The position numbers and the translations under genes are program-made. The notes beneath the pieces were generated by a model, which worked only from the letters and a program-made list of their open reading frames with translations, did no database searches and was not told the origin of the DNA. From contig JAGAMF010000007.1 of assembly GCA_017624855.1 (NCBI GenBank), positions 1-64,000 of the forward strand: DNA of 64,000 nucleotides. Reading direction: 5' to 3'. The DNA is from Lachnospiraceae bacterium (GTDB lineage Bacteria > Bacillota > Clostridia > Lachnospirales > Lachnospiraceae). Of this stretch, positions 18,032 through 27,785 are shown piece after piece. Position 1 is the first letter of the stretch; every line of letters begins with the position of its first letter.

Positions 18032-19260
18032 TGATGAATAATAAAAGGGTGAACAACGGCCTGACACAATTGATATACGAGGAAGACGCCTACGCGAAAG
18101 TATGCAAAGCCAAAGTGCTGGAATGCAAAGAAGTGCAGCGAAAAACAGAAGATAAAGATGCACTTTTATACGGAATTGTAACGGATTGTACCGTATTTTT
18201 TCCGGAAGGCGGCGGGCAGCCGGCGGATGAAGGAACTTTGGCAGGCGAGAAAGTCGTAGATGTACAGCGTGAGGACGGCAAGGTATACCACTATGTGGCC
18301 AAGGCTTTTACGCCCGGAGAAGAAGTGGAGCTTGCCATTGATTTTGCGGTGCGCTATCGAAGAATGCAGAATCATTCCGGGGAGCACTTATTCTGCGGTT
18401 TGCTTCATAAAATGTACGGATACGAGAATGTAGGTTTTCATATGTCGGGGGACTGCCTTACCGTGGATGTAAACGGAGTCCTGACGGCAGAAGACATGAA
18501 GAAATTAGAGAAGCTGGCAAACGAAGGAGTCTATGCCAATGCCCCGATTACGGCGGTTTATCCCGAAACGCCGGATGAAATGGAGTACCGCAGCAAGCTG
18601 GATTTAAAAGAAGAAATCCGTGTGGTAATCATTGAAAATTACGATGCCTGTGCCTGCTGCGCCCCTCATGTCAGAAGTACGGCAGAAATCGGTCTCATAA
18701 AAGTAATGGATTTTATGAGTCACAGAGGCGGAACCCGTTTCACCTTAAAATGCGGCGGTGATGCGGTGGATGATTACGGGATTTTACATGATGAAATCGG
18801 CCAACTGATGCGTATTTTCTCTTCCAAGCGGGAAGAATGTCATTTGGCGGCGGCAAGGGTAAGCGAGCAGTTAAAAGATCAGCACGAGACCATTACCGCA
18901 TTAAAAAGGCAGATTACGGCCCTGCACATGGATAAAATGCATGAAGATGTGCGAAATCACCCGGATAAGACTGTGCATATGATTTTTGACGAAGCCTTGG
19001 ACGAAGTACAGATGCGTACCCTGATTAATGAGGGCGTTACCATTGTTTCCGGTGTGGTTGCCGGTTTTATGGGAAAGGACGGAGAAGGTTACCGTTACAT
19101 TATCGGTAAAAATGAAGGGGTGGAAAAACCTGATTTACGGGAACTTGCCAAATCTTTGAACGGCGCATTAAGCGGAAGAGGAGGCGGTTCGCCCAAGATG
19201 ATTCAGGGAAGTGTGGCTGCGACCCGCGAAGAAATAGAAGCTTTTATGAGAGGAATATAA
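18031..19260 (+). CDS. Alanyl-tRNA editing protein (AlaX-like, with DHHA1 domain)
   Basis: Free-standing homologue of the AlaRS editing region. The beta-barrel part contains FFPEGGGQPADEG (about residues 53-65), and the zinc/editing motifs are NHSGEHLFCG (about 112) and CACCAPHVRSTAEIG (about 206). The C-terminal third is a DHHA1-type domain ending in the Gly-rich GALSGRGGGSPKMIQGS. It should hydrolyse mischarged Ser- or Gly-tRNA(Ala). Translationally coupled to the cyclase upstream (ATG overlaps its stop) and followed after one base by the hydrolase. A second ATG at 18034 is possible. Confidence 0.9.
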   Translation: MMNNKRVNNGLTQLIYEEDAYAKVCKAKVLECKEVQRKTEDKDALLYGIVTDCTVFFPEGGGQPADEGTLAGEKVVDVQREDGKVYHYVAKAFTPGEEVELAIDFAVRYRRMQNHSGEHLFCGLLHKMYGYENVGFHMSGDCLTVDVNGVLTAEDMKKLEKLANEGVYANAPITAVYPETPDEMEYRSKLDLKEEIRVVIIENYDACACCAPHVRSTAEIGLIKVMDFMSHRGGTRFTLKCGGDAVDDYGILHDEIGQLMRIFSSKREECHLAAARVSEQLKDQHETITALKRQITALHMDKMHEDVRNHPDKTVHMIFDEALDEVQMRTLINEGVTIVSGVVAGFMGKDGEGYRYIIGKNEGVEKPDLRELAKSLNGALSGRGGGSPKMIQGSVAATREEIEAFMRGI

Positions 19261-19261
19261 A

Positions 19262-19996
19262 ATGTTCGGAAACAGAATCTTTCGCATTGTATGTCTGATT
19301 TTATCTTTCGTGTTGTTGTTTTTTATCATAACTTTTGAGTCTATGACCCAGGGGGCTTACCCCGCTGACAAAGTGGCAGTAAAAGCCTTGGAGAGCACCA
19401 AATATGTTACGGTGGAAGAGAAAGCGGCATACATTGCATTTAAGCCTGAGGGCACTTTTTATAATAAGGGCATTATCTTTTATCCGGGAGGAAATGTGGA
19501 GGCTGAGAGTTATGCGCCTCTGATGCATGCCTTGTCGGAAGAAGGGTATCTCTGCGTTGTTGTTAAGATGCCCCTGCATTTGGCGGTTTTGGATATGGAT
19601 AAGGCCGACAGCGTTCGCAAAGCTTATCCGGAAGTGGCGGATTGGTATATGGCAGGCCATTCTTTGGGCGGTGCCATGGCAGCGACTTATACCCATGACA
19701 ATGCCGCGCAGATTAGGGGGTTGATTCTTCTTGCGGCGTATTCCACAGAAGATTTGACTAAGGATAATATACAGGTTCTCAGCATATACGGCACAGCGGA
19801 CGAAGTGCTGAATATGGAAAATTACGAAGAGTATAAAAGCAATCTTCCTTCGGATACCAGAGAAGTAATTTTGGATGGCGGAAATCATGCTTATTACGGT
19901 AATTACGGTGAGCAGTTGGGTGATGGTGCCGCAAGTTGCAGTCCTGACGAGCAGCAGGCAATTGTAGTGGAAGAAATCTGTAATTTTTTACAGTAA
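19262..19996 (+). CDS. Alpha/beta hydrolase, membrane-anchored or exported
   Basis: The N-terminal hydrophobic segment (about residues 8-25) is a signal or anchor. The catalytic region has the nucleophile elbow GHSLGG (about 138), an acid in YGTADEV and a histidine in GGNHAYYG. It matches alpha/beta-hydrolase family 5. Start lies 1 bp after the editing gene, so the two are in one transcript. Substrate unknown. Confidence 0.88.
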   Translation: MFGNRIFRIVCLILSFVLLFFIITFESMTQGAYPADKVAVKALESTKYVTVEEKAAYIAFKPEGTFYNKGIIFYPGGNVEAESYAPLMHALSEEGYLCVVVKMPLHLAVLDMDKADSVRKAYPEVADWYMAGHSLGGAMAATYTHDNAAQIRGLILLAAYSTEDLTKDNIQVLSIYGTADEVLNMENYEEYKSNLPSDTREVILDGGNHAYYGNYGEQLGDGAASCSPDEQQAIVVEEICNFLQ

Positions 19997-20075
19997 AAAT
20001 ATTTTAGACCCGGAACAGTCTTGCCGATATAGGGAAGTGTTCTTGGGATATTCTATGAGAAAGAAGTGAAAACGG

Positions 20076-20927
20076 ATGAAAGACAGACAAAAAGGCATAT
20101 TATGCATCATCGGTTGTGCATTTTGTTTTGCGCTGATGAATTTGTTTGTTAATTTGGCAGGAGACATACCTGTAATACAGAAAGCGTTTTTCAGAAATGC
20201 GGTAGCATTGATTTTTTCCGGAATTGTGCTGTTTCGCAGTACGAAAAAGGAAGACCGAAAAGTAACCAAAGACAATTTTTGGTTACTCTTTTTGCGTTCT
20301 TTTGCAGGTGGTATCGGTTTTGTGTGCAACTTTTATGCTATTGACCACATGAACATATCCGATGCCTCCATGTTAAACAAGCTGGCTCCCTTTTTCGTCA
20401 TAATTTTTTCTGCTGTTTTCTTAAAAGAAAAGGCGAATTGGTTCCAGTGGCTGGCGGTGGTTTTAGCCTTCGGAGGCAGTCTTTTTATCGTAAAACCCAC
20501 CTTTGGCATGGAAGTACTTCCGGCGGCAGCAGGACTTGTGGGCGGCTTGGGCGCAGGCATTGCCTATACCTGCGTGCGTAAGCTGGGGCAAAAAGGCACG
20601 AAGAGCGCTTTTATCGTATTCTTCTTCTCGGCTTTTACCAGTATTATTCTTGCGCCTATCGTATTGCTGAATTATCAGCCCATGGAGCCGAAGCAGTGGC
20701 TGTTTTTGTTATTGACGGGCCTGGCGGCTTCCGGCGGACAGTTTTGTGTAACGGCGGCATACACTTACGCACCGGCAAAGGAAATTTCGGTTTACGATTA
20801 TTCACAGGTAATCTTTGCGGCAATTTTGGGATTTTTCTTCTTAAATCAGGTGCCGGATCTTTTCAGCATCATCGGTTATGCCATCATTATTGTCGTGGCT
20901 ATAGCCATGTACATTAAGCAAAAGTAG
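20076..20927 (+). CDS. EamA/DMT family transporter
   Basis: The 283-residue protein has about ten hydrophobic segments in two EamA repeats. The first repeat carries FRNAVALIFS and the second VYDYSQVIFAAILGFFFLNQ. Drug/metabolite transporter superfamily; the substrate cannot be predicted. No partner genes. Confidence 0.92.
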   Translation: MKDRQKGILCIIGCAFCFALMNLFVNLAGDIPVIQKAFFRNAVALIFSGIVLFRSTKKEDRKVTKDNFWLLFLRSFAGGIGFVCNFYAIDHMNISDASMLNKLAPFFVIIFSAVFLKEKANWFQWLAVVLAFGGSLFIVKPTFGMEVLPAAAGLVGGLGAGIAYTCVRKLGQKGTKSAFIVFFFSAFTSIILAPIVLLNYQPMEPKQWLFLLLTGLAASGGQFCVTAAYTYAPAKEISVYDYSQVIFAAILGFFFLNQVPDLFSIIGYAIIIVVAIAMYIKQK

Positions 20928-21012
20928 CCTCGATGCATGAAATAGCCATAAAATGTCATGAACGAAGATAAAAAGTCCGTTTATAGCTAGTGCAAAAAAG
21001 CTACATATAGGT

Positions 21013-21018
21013 TATAAT
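21013..21018 (+). promoter_or_regulatory. Probable -10 box of the EAL gene
   Basis: TATAAT about 50 bp upstream of the start codon. The candidate -35, GTGCAA at 20990-20995, fits poorly (17-bp spacing). Confidence 0.4.
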
Positions 21019-21068
21019 AAACATATATAAGTGTTTAAAAGGGGTAAACATTTATTAGAGGAGGCCAT

Positions 21069-23027
21069 ATGAATTATATTTATCATTATGATTTGGCGGC
21101 AATTCTCATTTGTATTATTGTAGGGGTTTTGTTTTTCTCCAAGAAACATTTCCCAAGCAGATCCAATCGATTATTCTTAGCAATAGGGGCAATGATTATC
21201 ACTGCTTCTGTTTTTGATGTCATTTCCGTTTATACATTAAATCACACTGATACGGTTCCCTTGTGGTTAAATTATGTGGTAAACGGTCTTTTCTTCTTTT
21301 CTTTTAACTGTACATACATCGTATACTTTGTTTATATTTGTCTGATTACGGAAAGAAGTAAAAGTAAGTATGGTAAAATTATGCAGGGTGTAAGTGTCAT
21401 AGCACTTGCGTATATTGCGTTGGCGGTAATTACTACGCCCTGGCTTAAATTGATCTTTTATTTTGAAGACGGTGTATATAAACACGGTCCTCTGCATGTG
21501 AGTTTTTATGCTGTTGCATTTTTTATGCTGGGCATGTGCATTTTTACGATTATGATTTCCAACCGTAAAATTAACAAAATGCACCTGATTACTACTTGCA
21601 GTATTGCATTGATATCCATAGTAGCAATTATTATTCAGTTTATCTGGAACGAGTTGTTGCTGGTTGATTTCGTGGCGTCGCTGCTGTTCTTTATGTTATT
21701 CCATTCTTTGCAGAATCCGGACGATTATCTGGATAAAGAGCTGAATGTTTTCAACATGAAGGCATTTTTGCAGAAGGTGGTTAATCTATCCGGCAAGAAG
21801 CGCGGCTTTACCGTATTGGCATTCGAGATTGAAGGATTCCAGTTTGTAGATCAGTTCATGGGTGTTGAAAGCGGTAACGATTTATTGGAAGTTGTGGTAA
21901 AAGAGTGCATGAAGGGCAAAAAGAATGATTTATATCATTTGGATGGAACCCGATTTGCTTACATTTTTGATAAAAACAGCAAGGAATTTGACGAATATGC
22001 GGATTGGCTGAAATGGCGTTTTGTATCTGCCTTCCATGTAAACCGTGTAGCGGTAAACTTAACTGCTCGTATGTGCAAGGTAGATTTTCCGGAAGTTGCG
22101 TCTACAAGAGAAGAACTTTTAAATGCCATCGGTTCCGCATTGGATCAGGCAAAGGAAGAGAACAGCTATGATGTTGTGGAAGCCTCCAAGGAATCCATGG
22201 AGAAGCATCAGAGAAGTACCATCATTACACATATATTAAAAAGTGCGGTTAGAAACAAGAGTTTTGAAGTATATTATCAGCCTATTTATTCTATTGATGA
22301 TGGGGCATTTACTGCGGCGGAAGCGCTGGTGCGTTTGAAAGATCCTGAGCTTGGCTTTATTCCTCCCGATGAATTTATCCCGCTTGCGGAACAGAGCGGT
22401 TTGATTCTTGAAGTAGGCGATATTGTATTCCGTAAGGTATGCGAATTCCTGCGCTCCGAAAACGCAAAGGACTTAGGCATTCGTTATGTGGAAGTGAATC
22501 TTTCCATGGTACAGTGTATGCAGGAAGATTTGCACGAGCATTTGAAAGCCACTATGGATCGTTATGAAATTCCTTATCATATGATTGATTTTGAAGTGAC
22601 GGAAACCTTTACCAATTCCGACAACCGTATTCTTATGAACAACATGGTTCGCTTAATCGATTCCGGCTGCAGTTTTGCGGTGGATGATTACGGCACCGGA
22701 TTCTCCAATACGGACTACTTAATCGAGTTCCCGTTTGAATTGGTTAAGCTGGATAAAAGCGTGGTTTGGGCCGCAACCGATAATGACAAGGCATTAAAAA
22801 TATTGGAACATACTGCGGCAATGATTAAGAGCTTAGGGCTTAAAATCGTGGCAGAGGGTGTGGAGACCTTTGACCAGGTGCTTATGCTTCGCAGCATGGG
22901 TTGTGATTTCCTTCAGGGCTATTATTTCTCCAAGCCTATTCCGCCGGAGGAATATGTGGAATTTATGCATAATACCGCTACCTGCATTAAGGAGAAGCTG
23001 ACAGATCGCTTGGCAATGATGTCATAA
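21069..23027 (+). CDS. Membrane GGDEF-EAL protein, c-di-GMP phosphodiesterase
   Basis: About seven TM helices (residues 5-215) form a membrane sensor. A degenerate GGDEF-like domain follows (about 225-375; no GGDEF loop), then a complete EAL domain (about 390-640). The EAL domain keeps the AEALVRL signature (about 415), DDYGTGF (about 538), VKLDKS, AEGVET and LQGYYFSKP, so hydrolysis of c-di-GMP is expected. GAGGAGG lies before the ATG. Monocistronic, with a terminator at 23061. Confidence 0.92.
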   Translation: MNYIYHYDLAAILICIIVGVLFFSKKHFPSRSNRLFLAIGAMIITASVFDVISVYTLNHTDTVPLWLNYVVNGLFFFSFNCTYIVYFVYICLITERSKSKYGKIMQGVSVIALAYIALAVITTPWLKLIFYFEDGVYKHGPLHVSFYAVAFFMLGMCIFTIMISNRKINKMHLITTCSIALISIVAIIIQFIWNELLLVDFVASLLFFMLFHSLQNPDDYLDKELNVFNMKAFLQKVVNLSGKKRGFTVLAFEIEGFQFVDQFMGVESGNDLLEVVVKECMKGKKNDLYHLDGTRFAYIFDKNSKEFDEYADWLKWRFVSAFHVNRVAVNLTARMCKVDFPEVASTREELLNAIGSALDQAKEENSYDVVEASKESMEKHQRSTIITHILKSAVRNKSFEVYYQPIYSIDDGAFTAAEALVRLKDPELGFIPPDEFIPLAEQSGLILEVGDIVFRKVCEFLRSENAKDLGIRYVEVNLSMVQCMQEDLHEHLKATMDRYEIPYHMIDFEVTETFTNSDNRILMNNMVRLIDSGCSFAVDDYGTGFSNTDYLIEFPFELVKLDKSVVWAATDNDKALKILEHTAAMIKSLGLKIVAEGVETFDQVLMLRSMGCDFLQGYYFSKPIPPEEYVEFMHNTATCIKEKLTDRLAMMS

Positions 23028-23060
23028 AAATGTGATAGAAGAATATATGGATTGTAATAT

Positions 23061-23092
23061 AAAACATTTCCGCGGGTCGGGAATGTTTTATG
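23061..23092 (+). terminator. Intrinsic terminator
   Basis: AAAACATTTCC...GGGAATGTTTT stem-loop, T-rich 3' side. Confidence 0.65.
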
Positions 23093-23156
23093 TTCCTTAC
23101 GGGAAAACAGAGTCCATACTTTTATATAAATACTACATAGAATAAAGGATTTTACC

Positions 23157-24593
23157 ATGATCAGAAAATTTGATACGAAAGTACAGCATTTAAAATACAG
23201 GGTTCTTCGGGAAGTGGCCAAAAGAGCCTGGGAAGGTAATTTGGAAGAATCCGCTTTTGAAATTCCCAAGGTGATTGCACCGGGAAGAGAACCGACCATG
23301 CGCTGCTGTGTATACAAAGAGCGTGCGGTTTTGGGTGAAAGCGTAAAAATTGCCATGAATACCACCATGGACGGAAAAGGTTATAAAAGGGTGGTTCAGG
23401 TTATTGATATTGCCTGTGACGAATGTCCGGTGGGCGGTTATCAGGTAACCAATGCCTGCCGTGGCTGTATCGCCCACAGATGCGGAGATGTATGCCCCAG
23501 AGATGCCATTACCTATGACGAGAATCAGAATGCCCATATTGATAAAAGCAAGTGTATCGAGTGCGGTAAATGTGCTCAAGTGTGCCCTTACAGTGCCATT
23601 ACACATAATGTTCGTCCCTGTCAGAATGCCTGCAAGGTAAATGCCATCACCATGGACGAGAATCAGGCGGCCTATATCAATGAAGAGAAATGCATCTCCT
23701 GCGGTGCCTGTGTGTACATGTGTCCCTTCGGTGCCATTACGGATGCATCTTTTATCTTGGATGCCATTGATTTGATTAAAAACAGTAACAACAATAAAAA
23801 TTACAAGGTATACGCACTGGTGGCACCTTCCATTGCCAGCCAGTTTAAATATGCCAAGCTGGGTCAGGTAGTAACCGGATTAAGAGAAATGGGCTTCCAC
23901 AATGTGGTGGAAGTTGCCATGGGCGCCGATATGGTGGCGGATTCGGAAGCGAGAGAATTGGTGGAGAAGGGCTTTCTTACCAGCTCCTGCTGTCCTGCCT
24001 TTGTGCAGTATATAAAAACTCAGTTCCCGGATATGGAAAAGCATATTTCCCATAACGATTCGCCTATGACCACATTAAGTAAGGCATTAAAAGAAAAAGA
24101 TCCGGATTGTAAAATTGTATTTATCGGACCCTGTACCGCTAAAAAAGTTGAATTCCAGCAGGAAAATGTAAGACCTTATGTGGATTGCGTCATCACTTTT
24201 GAAGAGTTGCAGGCCTTGTTTGACAGTAAGGATATCGATATTACCGCATTGGATGAGGGTCATATGTTTTTTGCATCCTACTATGGCAGAATTTTTGCCA
24301 GAAGCGGCGGTTTAACCGAAGCGGTGGAACAGGCTTTAAAAGAGCAGGGTGTTACGGATTTTGAACTTCGTCCCGTGGTTTGTAACGGTATTGCCGAATG
24401 CAAAATGGCACTTTTAAAAGCAAACAAAGGCATAGACATCGGTAATTTTATCGAAGGAATGGCTTGCGTGGGGGGCTGCGTAAACGGCGCGGGATGTCTT
24501 ACTCACAGCGAGCGCAACAAATTGGAAGTGGATAAGAGCGGTAATGAGGCCCTGGGTAAATCCATTGCCAATGTCATTAAAATCTTACAGTAG
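23157..24593 (+). CDS. Monomeric [FeFe] hydrogenase (group B-like)
   Basis: The N-terminal half (about residues 80-200) holds several CxxCxxC ferredoxin-type clusters. The H-cluster domain has L1 TSSCCPAFVQYI (about 274), L2 GPCTAKKVEF (about 324) and L3 MACVGGCVNGAGC (about 435), giving all cysteines needed for the [4Fe-4S]-2Fe H-cluster. The TSSCCPA form of L1 and the cysteine-rich insertion between the clusters are typical of the monomeric clostridial/group B enzymes, whose partners are poorly known. No maturase genes (hydEFG) are present here. AAAGGA ribosome site. Confidence 0.9.
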   Translation: MIRKFDTKVQHLKYRVLREVAKRAWEGNLEESAFEIPKVIAPGREPTMRCCVYKERAVLGESVKIAMNTTMDGKGYKRVVQVIDIACDECPVGGYQVTNACRGCIAHRCGDVCPRDAITYDENQNAHIDKSKCIECGKCAQVCPYSAITHNVRPCQNACKVNAITMDENQAAYINEEKCISCGACVYMCPFGAITDASFILDAIDLIKNSNNNKNYKVYALVAPSIASQFKYAKLGQVVTGLREMGFHNVVEVAMGADMVADSEARELVEKGFLTSSCCPAFVQYIKTQFPDMEKHISHNDSPMTTLSKALKEKDPDCKIVFIGPCTAKKVEFQQENVRPYVDCVITFEELQALFDSKDIDITALDEGHMFFASYYGRIFARSGGLTEAVEQALKEQGVTDFELRPVVCNGIAECKMALLKANKGIDIGNFIEGMACVGGCVNGAGCLTHSERNKLEVDKSGNEALGKSIANVIKILQ

Positions 24594-24774
24594 TGCTTTT
24601 AAGAGGTAAAATTGCCCTCATAGAGGTAAAAAAAGCAATAAATAACAATTTTATAAATTTTTAATATAAAATAGTAAAAGTATAAGGTATAATAGAAAAT
24701 AGGATTTGTCGGAAAATAGGGGAAGGCGGACAAATCTCACAAAGGGAAAAGAAAACATAAAACGGAGGTTACTT

Positions 24775-26277
24775 ATGGCAAGAGCGAAATTGGATTTATC
24801 GGTAAAACAGAATGCAGATATCAGCCGGAATAAAACGGCGTTAATCAGTATGACCATCACAACGGTTATACTGGCAATCGCATATTTTCTGGAAGTGTTA
24901 AAAGATGCAAGAACAGTGGGAGATTATGCAATTCTTGCGGCTACATGTTTGGTGCCGCCTGTTGTTGCATGGGTTTTATACAACCTTAAAAAGGATAATG
25001 TGGCAATTCGCTATATCCTGGGCGTGGGCTTCCTGGTATTTTACACATATCTGATGTTTACAACTACCTCAGTATTGGCATTTTGCTATATTGCGATAGC
25101 ATTTCTCTGCCTGACGGTTTATGTTGATATGAAGTTGTGCATAATTATGGGTGTTTATGCATTTGTTGTGAATGTGGGAGTTATTGTAAAAAATGCATTA
25201 GACGGTGGCTTGTCGGCAGAAGAGCTGGCAAATGCGGAAATCGTTATTGCGTTTGTCATCTTAATGAGTGTGTTTGGTATTATATCTATCAGCAAGGTTG
25301 CTCAGATTGGCAGGGAAACTGCGGCAAAGGCCGATATGCAGAGAGAACAGTCCGAGAGATTATTAGAGACCACTTTGGAAGTTGCAAATAATATTACAGA
25401 CAGTATCGGTATTGCTACAGCAGAAGCAGAAACTCTCGGTAAGGCAATTGAGGCAACCAAGTATGCCATGGAAGATTTGTCCGGCGGTGCGGGAGATACG
25501 GCAGCAGCCATTGCGGAGCAGCAGTGCAGTACTGAAGAAATCGACGGCTACATCAAGGGCGTTGGTTCTTCTACTGAAGAAATTGTTGCAGAAATCGGAA
25601 ATACCGAAGAGAGCATCAGCGTGGCTGACGGCGTAATGAATGAGCTTCTTGAGCAGGTAAAAGTATCCGAAGAGAAGGGTGCTTTGGTAGCTAAGGAAAT
25701 GGATGAATTAAAAGAATATGCCGATAAGATGGTTACCATTGTTAACTTAATCAGCAAAGTGGCAAGACAGACCTCCATGTTGGCATTGAATGCCAGCATT
25801 GAAGCGGCAAGAGCAGGTGAGGCAGGTAAAGGTTTCGCGGTAGTAGCCGGAGAAATTTCCGATTTGGCTTCTCAGACAAATCGTGCTACGGATGACATCA
25901 ACAACTTAATCGGCAATGTAGGTAAGTCTTTGGATGAAGTGGTTGTGGCAGTGGAAGAATTGTTGACAAGCAATCAAAACCAGAATGAATATGTAGGCCA
26001 GACGGCTGAGCACTTCCGTGCAATTGAGAACAGTGCCCGCAAGATTTCCGAGCAGGCGACTCAGTTAAAAGAAGCGGTAGAAGCGGCATCAGCGGCAAAT
26101 TCAGCCGTTGTGGAAAGTATTCAGAATGTGTCTGCGGTAACCGAAGAAGTAAGTGCAAGTGCAATTGCTACTTTGGAAAGTTGCGATCAGAACAGTGAAA
26201 GCATTCGCAAACTTGCAGAAATTATGGAAAGCTTAAGCGAAGAGGCGACAAGATTACAGCAGGAAGATGAAACCTGA
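24775..26277 (+). CDS. Methyl-accepting chemotaxis protein
   Basis: The N-terminal region (about residues 20-190) has about six hydrophobic segments with almost no external loop, so this receptor probably senses from within the membrane. The signalling coiled-coil (about 200-495) has the conserved tip ALNASIEAARAGEAGKGFAVVAGEI (about 337-361) that contacts CheA/CheW. The ATG at 24775 is chosen for its GGAGG; an upstream ATG at 24706 has none. No che genes nearby. A TATAAT at 24688-24693 may be its -10. Confidence 0.92.
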   Translation: MARAKLDLSVKQNADISRNKTALISMTITTVILAIAYFLEVLKDARTVGDYAILAATCLVPPVVAWVLYNLKKDNVAIRYILGVGFLVFYTYLMFTTTSVLAFCYIAIAFLCLTVYVDMKLCIIMGVYAFVVNVGVIVKNALDGGLSAEELANAEIVIAFVILMSVFGIISISKVAQIGRETAAKADMQREQSERLLETTLEVANNITDSIGIATAEAETLGKAIEATKYAMEDLSGGAGDTAAAIAEQQCSTEEIDGYIKGVGSSTEEIVAEIGNTEESISVADGVMNELLEQVKVSEEKGALVAKEMDELKEYADKMVTIVNLISKVARQTSMLALNASIEAARAGEAGKGFAVVAGEISDLASQTNRATDDINNLIGNVGKSLDEVVVAVEELLTSNQNQNEYVGQTAEHFRAIENSARKISEQATQLKEAVEAASAANSAVVESIQNVSAVTEEVSASAIATLESCDQNSESIRKLAEIMESLSEEATRLQQEDET

Positions 26278-26289
26278 TATTTCCAATAG

Positions 26290-26318
26290 TTGCTACCGAA
26301 AAATATTTTGTGTATAAT
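26290..26318 (+). promoter_or_regulatory. Promoter of the sodium symporter gene
   Basis: TTGCTA at 26290-26295, 17-bp spacer, TATAAT at 26313-26318. Predicted start is about 26325, at the edge of the stem-loop at 26322-26356. Confidence 0.65.
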
Positions 26319-26321
26319 AAT

Positions 26322-26356
26322 AGGCGTGTGCATTTATGAAGAATAAGTGCATACGC
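26322..26356 (+). promoter_or_regulatory. 5'-leader stem-loop
   Basis: GGCGTGTGCATTTA pairs with TAAGTGCATACGCC (12 of 14, the rest wobble) at the very start of the predicted symporter mRNA. It is followed by TTGAATTTTT, so it could also act as an early terminator or attenuator, or terminate the chemoreceptor transcript. Confidence 0.5.
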
Positions 26357-26383
26357 CTTGAATTTTTGCGATTGGAGATTTTT

Positions 26384-27750
26384 ATGAAAAGAGAGCGTTT
26401 GGGAAGCCGTTTAGGCTTTATTCTGTTAAGCGCCGGCTGTGCCATTGGTATCGGAAACGTTTGGAAGTTCCCTTACATGGTAGGCCAGAACGGTGGCGGT
26501 GCATTTGTATTGATTTATTTATTTTTCCTTGCAATTATGGGAATTCCCGCATTAACCGTGGAATTTTCTTTGGGCCGCGCCAGCCAGAAAAGTCCGGTTA
26601 AAATTTATAAAGAATTAACCCCGGATAAAAAGGTGTGGAATATTCACGGCTACATGGCCATGGCAGGTAACTATATTCTCATGATGTTTTATACCTGTGT
26701 AACCGGTTGGATGTTGCAGTATTTTGTAAAAACCGCTATGGGCGAGTTTGAAGGCGCGGATGCAGCCGGTGTTTCGGCGATTTTTGATGGGATGTTGGAA
26801 AAGCCCGGAGTAATGGTTATTTCAACTTTTATTGTTATTATTGTGTGTTTTGCCATCAATTCCATCGGTGTGCAAAAAGGCCTTGAAAGAGTAACCAAAT
26901 ACATGATGATTGCCCTTCTTGTAATTATGGTTATCCTTGCAATTAACAGTATTTTCTTAAAAGGCGGCGCAGAAGGATTAAAATTCTATCTGGTGCCTGA
27001 TTTTGGGAGAATGCAGGAAGTAGGCATCGGCAAGGTAATTGTATCTGCCATGACGCAGGCTTTCTTTACATTAAGTCTCGGTATCGGTTCCATGGCGATT
27101 TTCGGAAGCTATTTGGATAAGGAACGCAGCCTTATGGGAGAAGCGATAAATGTAGCGGTTTTGGATACTTTTGTGGCTTTTACATCAGGTCTGATTATGT
27201 TCCCAGCATGTATGGCATATGGCGTAGATGTGAATTCCGGCCCGCCTCTTATCTTTGAAACTCTGCCCAATATTTTTAATCATCTTCCCATGGGAAGACT
27301 GTGGGGTAGCCTTTTCTTTGTGTTTATGAGTTTTGCAGCCTTGTCTACCGTACTTGCCGTATTTGAGAATATTATCTCCTGTACCATGGATGTACCGGTT
27401 GGAGTCGTAAAAAGACCTGTATTATCAATGCAATCGCCATGATGGTGCTGGTACTTCCCTGCATCTTCGGTTACAGTATCTGGTCAGGATTCCATCCTTT
27501 AGGCGGAAGTTCCACAGTACTGGATTTGGAAGACTTTGTGGTAAGCAATATTCTTCTTCCCGTGGGTACCTTAATTTACATTGTATATTCTACCACACGC
27601 TACGGCTGGGGCTGGGACAAGTTCGTGGAAGAGGCCAATGCCGGTAAGGGTATGAAGATTAAGAAGTGGATGCGTCCTTACATGACCTTCGTACTTCCCA
27701 TAATGATATTGATTTTATTCATATTCTCTATGATTGATGTATTTGTGTAA
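26384..27750 (+). pseudogene. Sodium:neurotransmitter symporter family (NSS/SNF) gene, frameshifted
   Basis: The N-terminal part (ATG 26384, GGAG upstream) has the NSS signature GFILLSAGCAIGIGNVWKFPYMVGQNGGG and reads open through TM10 to 27442. The reading frame changes at about 27389-27394. From ACC 27394 the next frame continues naturally (TGWSRKKTCIINAIAMMVL...) to a normal C-terminus at 27750. One missing base near MD(x)TGW explains it. Together the two pieces make a normal 12-TM NSS transporter of about 455 residues, a sodium-driven amino-acid-type importer. It is either a recent inactivating mutation or a sequencing error; no slippery site is visible. Confidence 0.85.
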
Positions 27751-27785
27751 GGTGGTTTATACGGAAGTAACTTAGGAGGGGTGTT

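Noticed and set aside
27380-27445. Programmed frameshift in the symporter
   Set aside because: No slippery heptamer and no downstream pseudoknot-like structure. A missing base is simpler.
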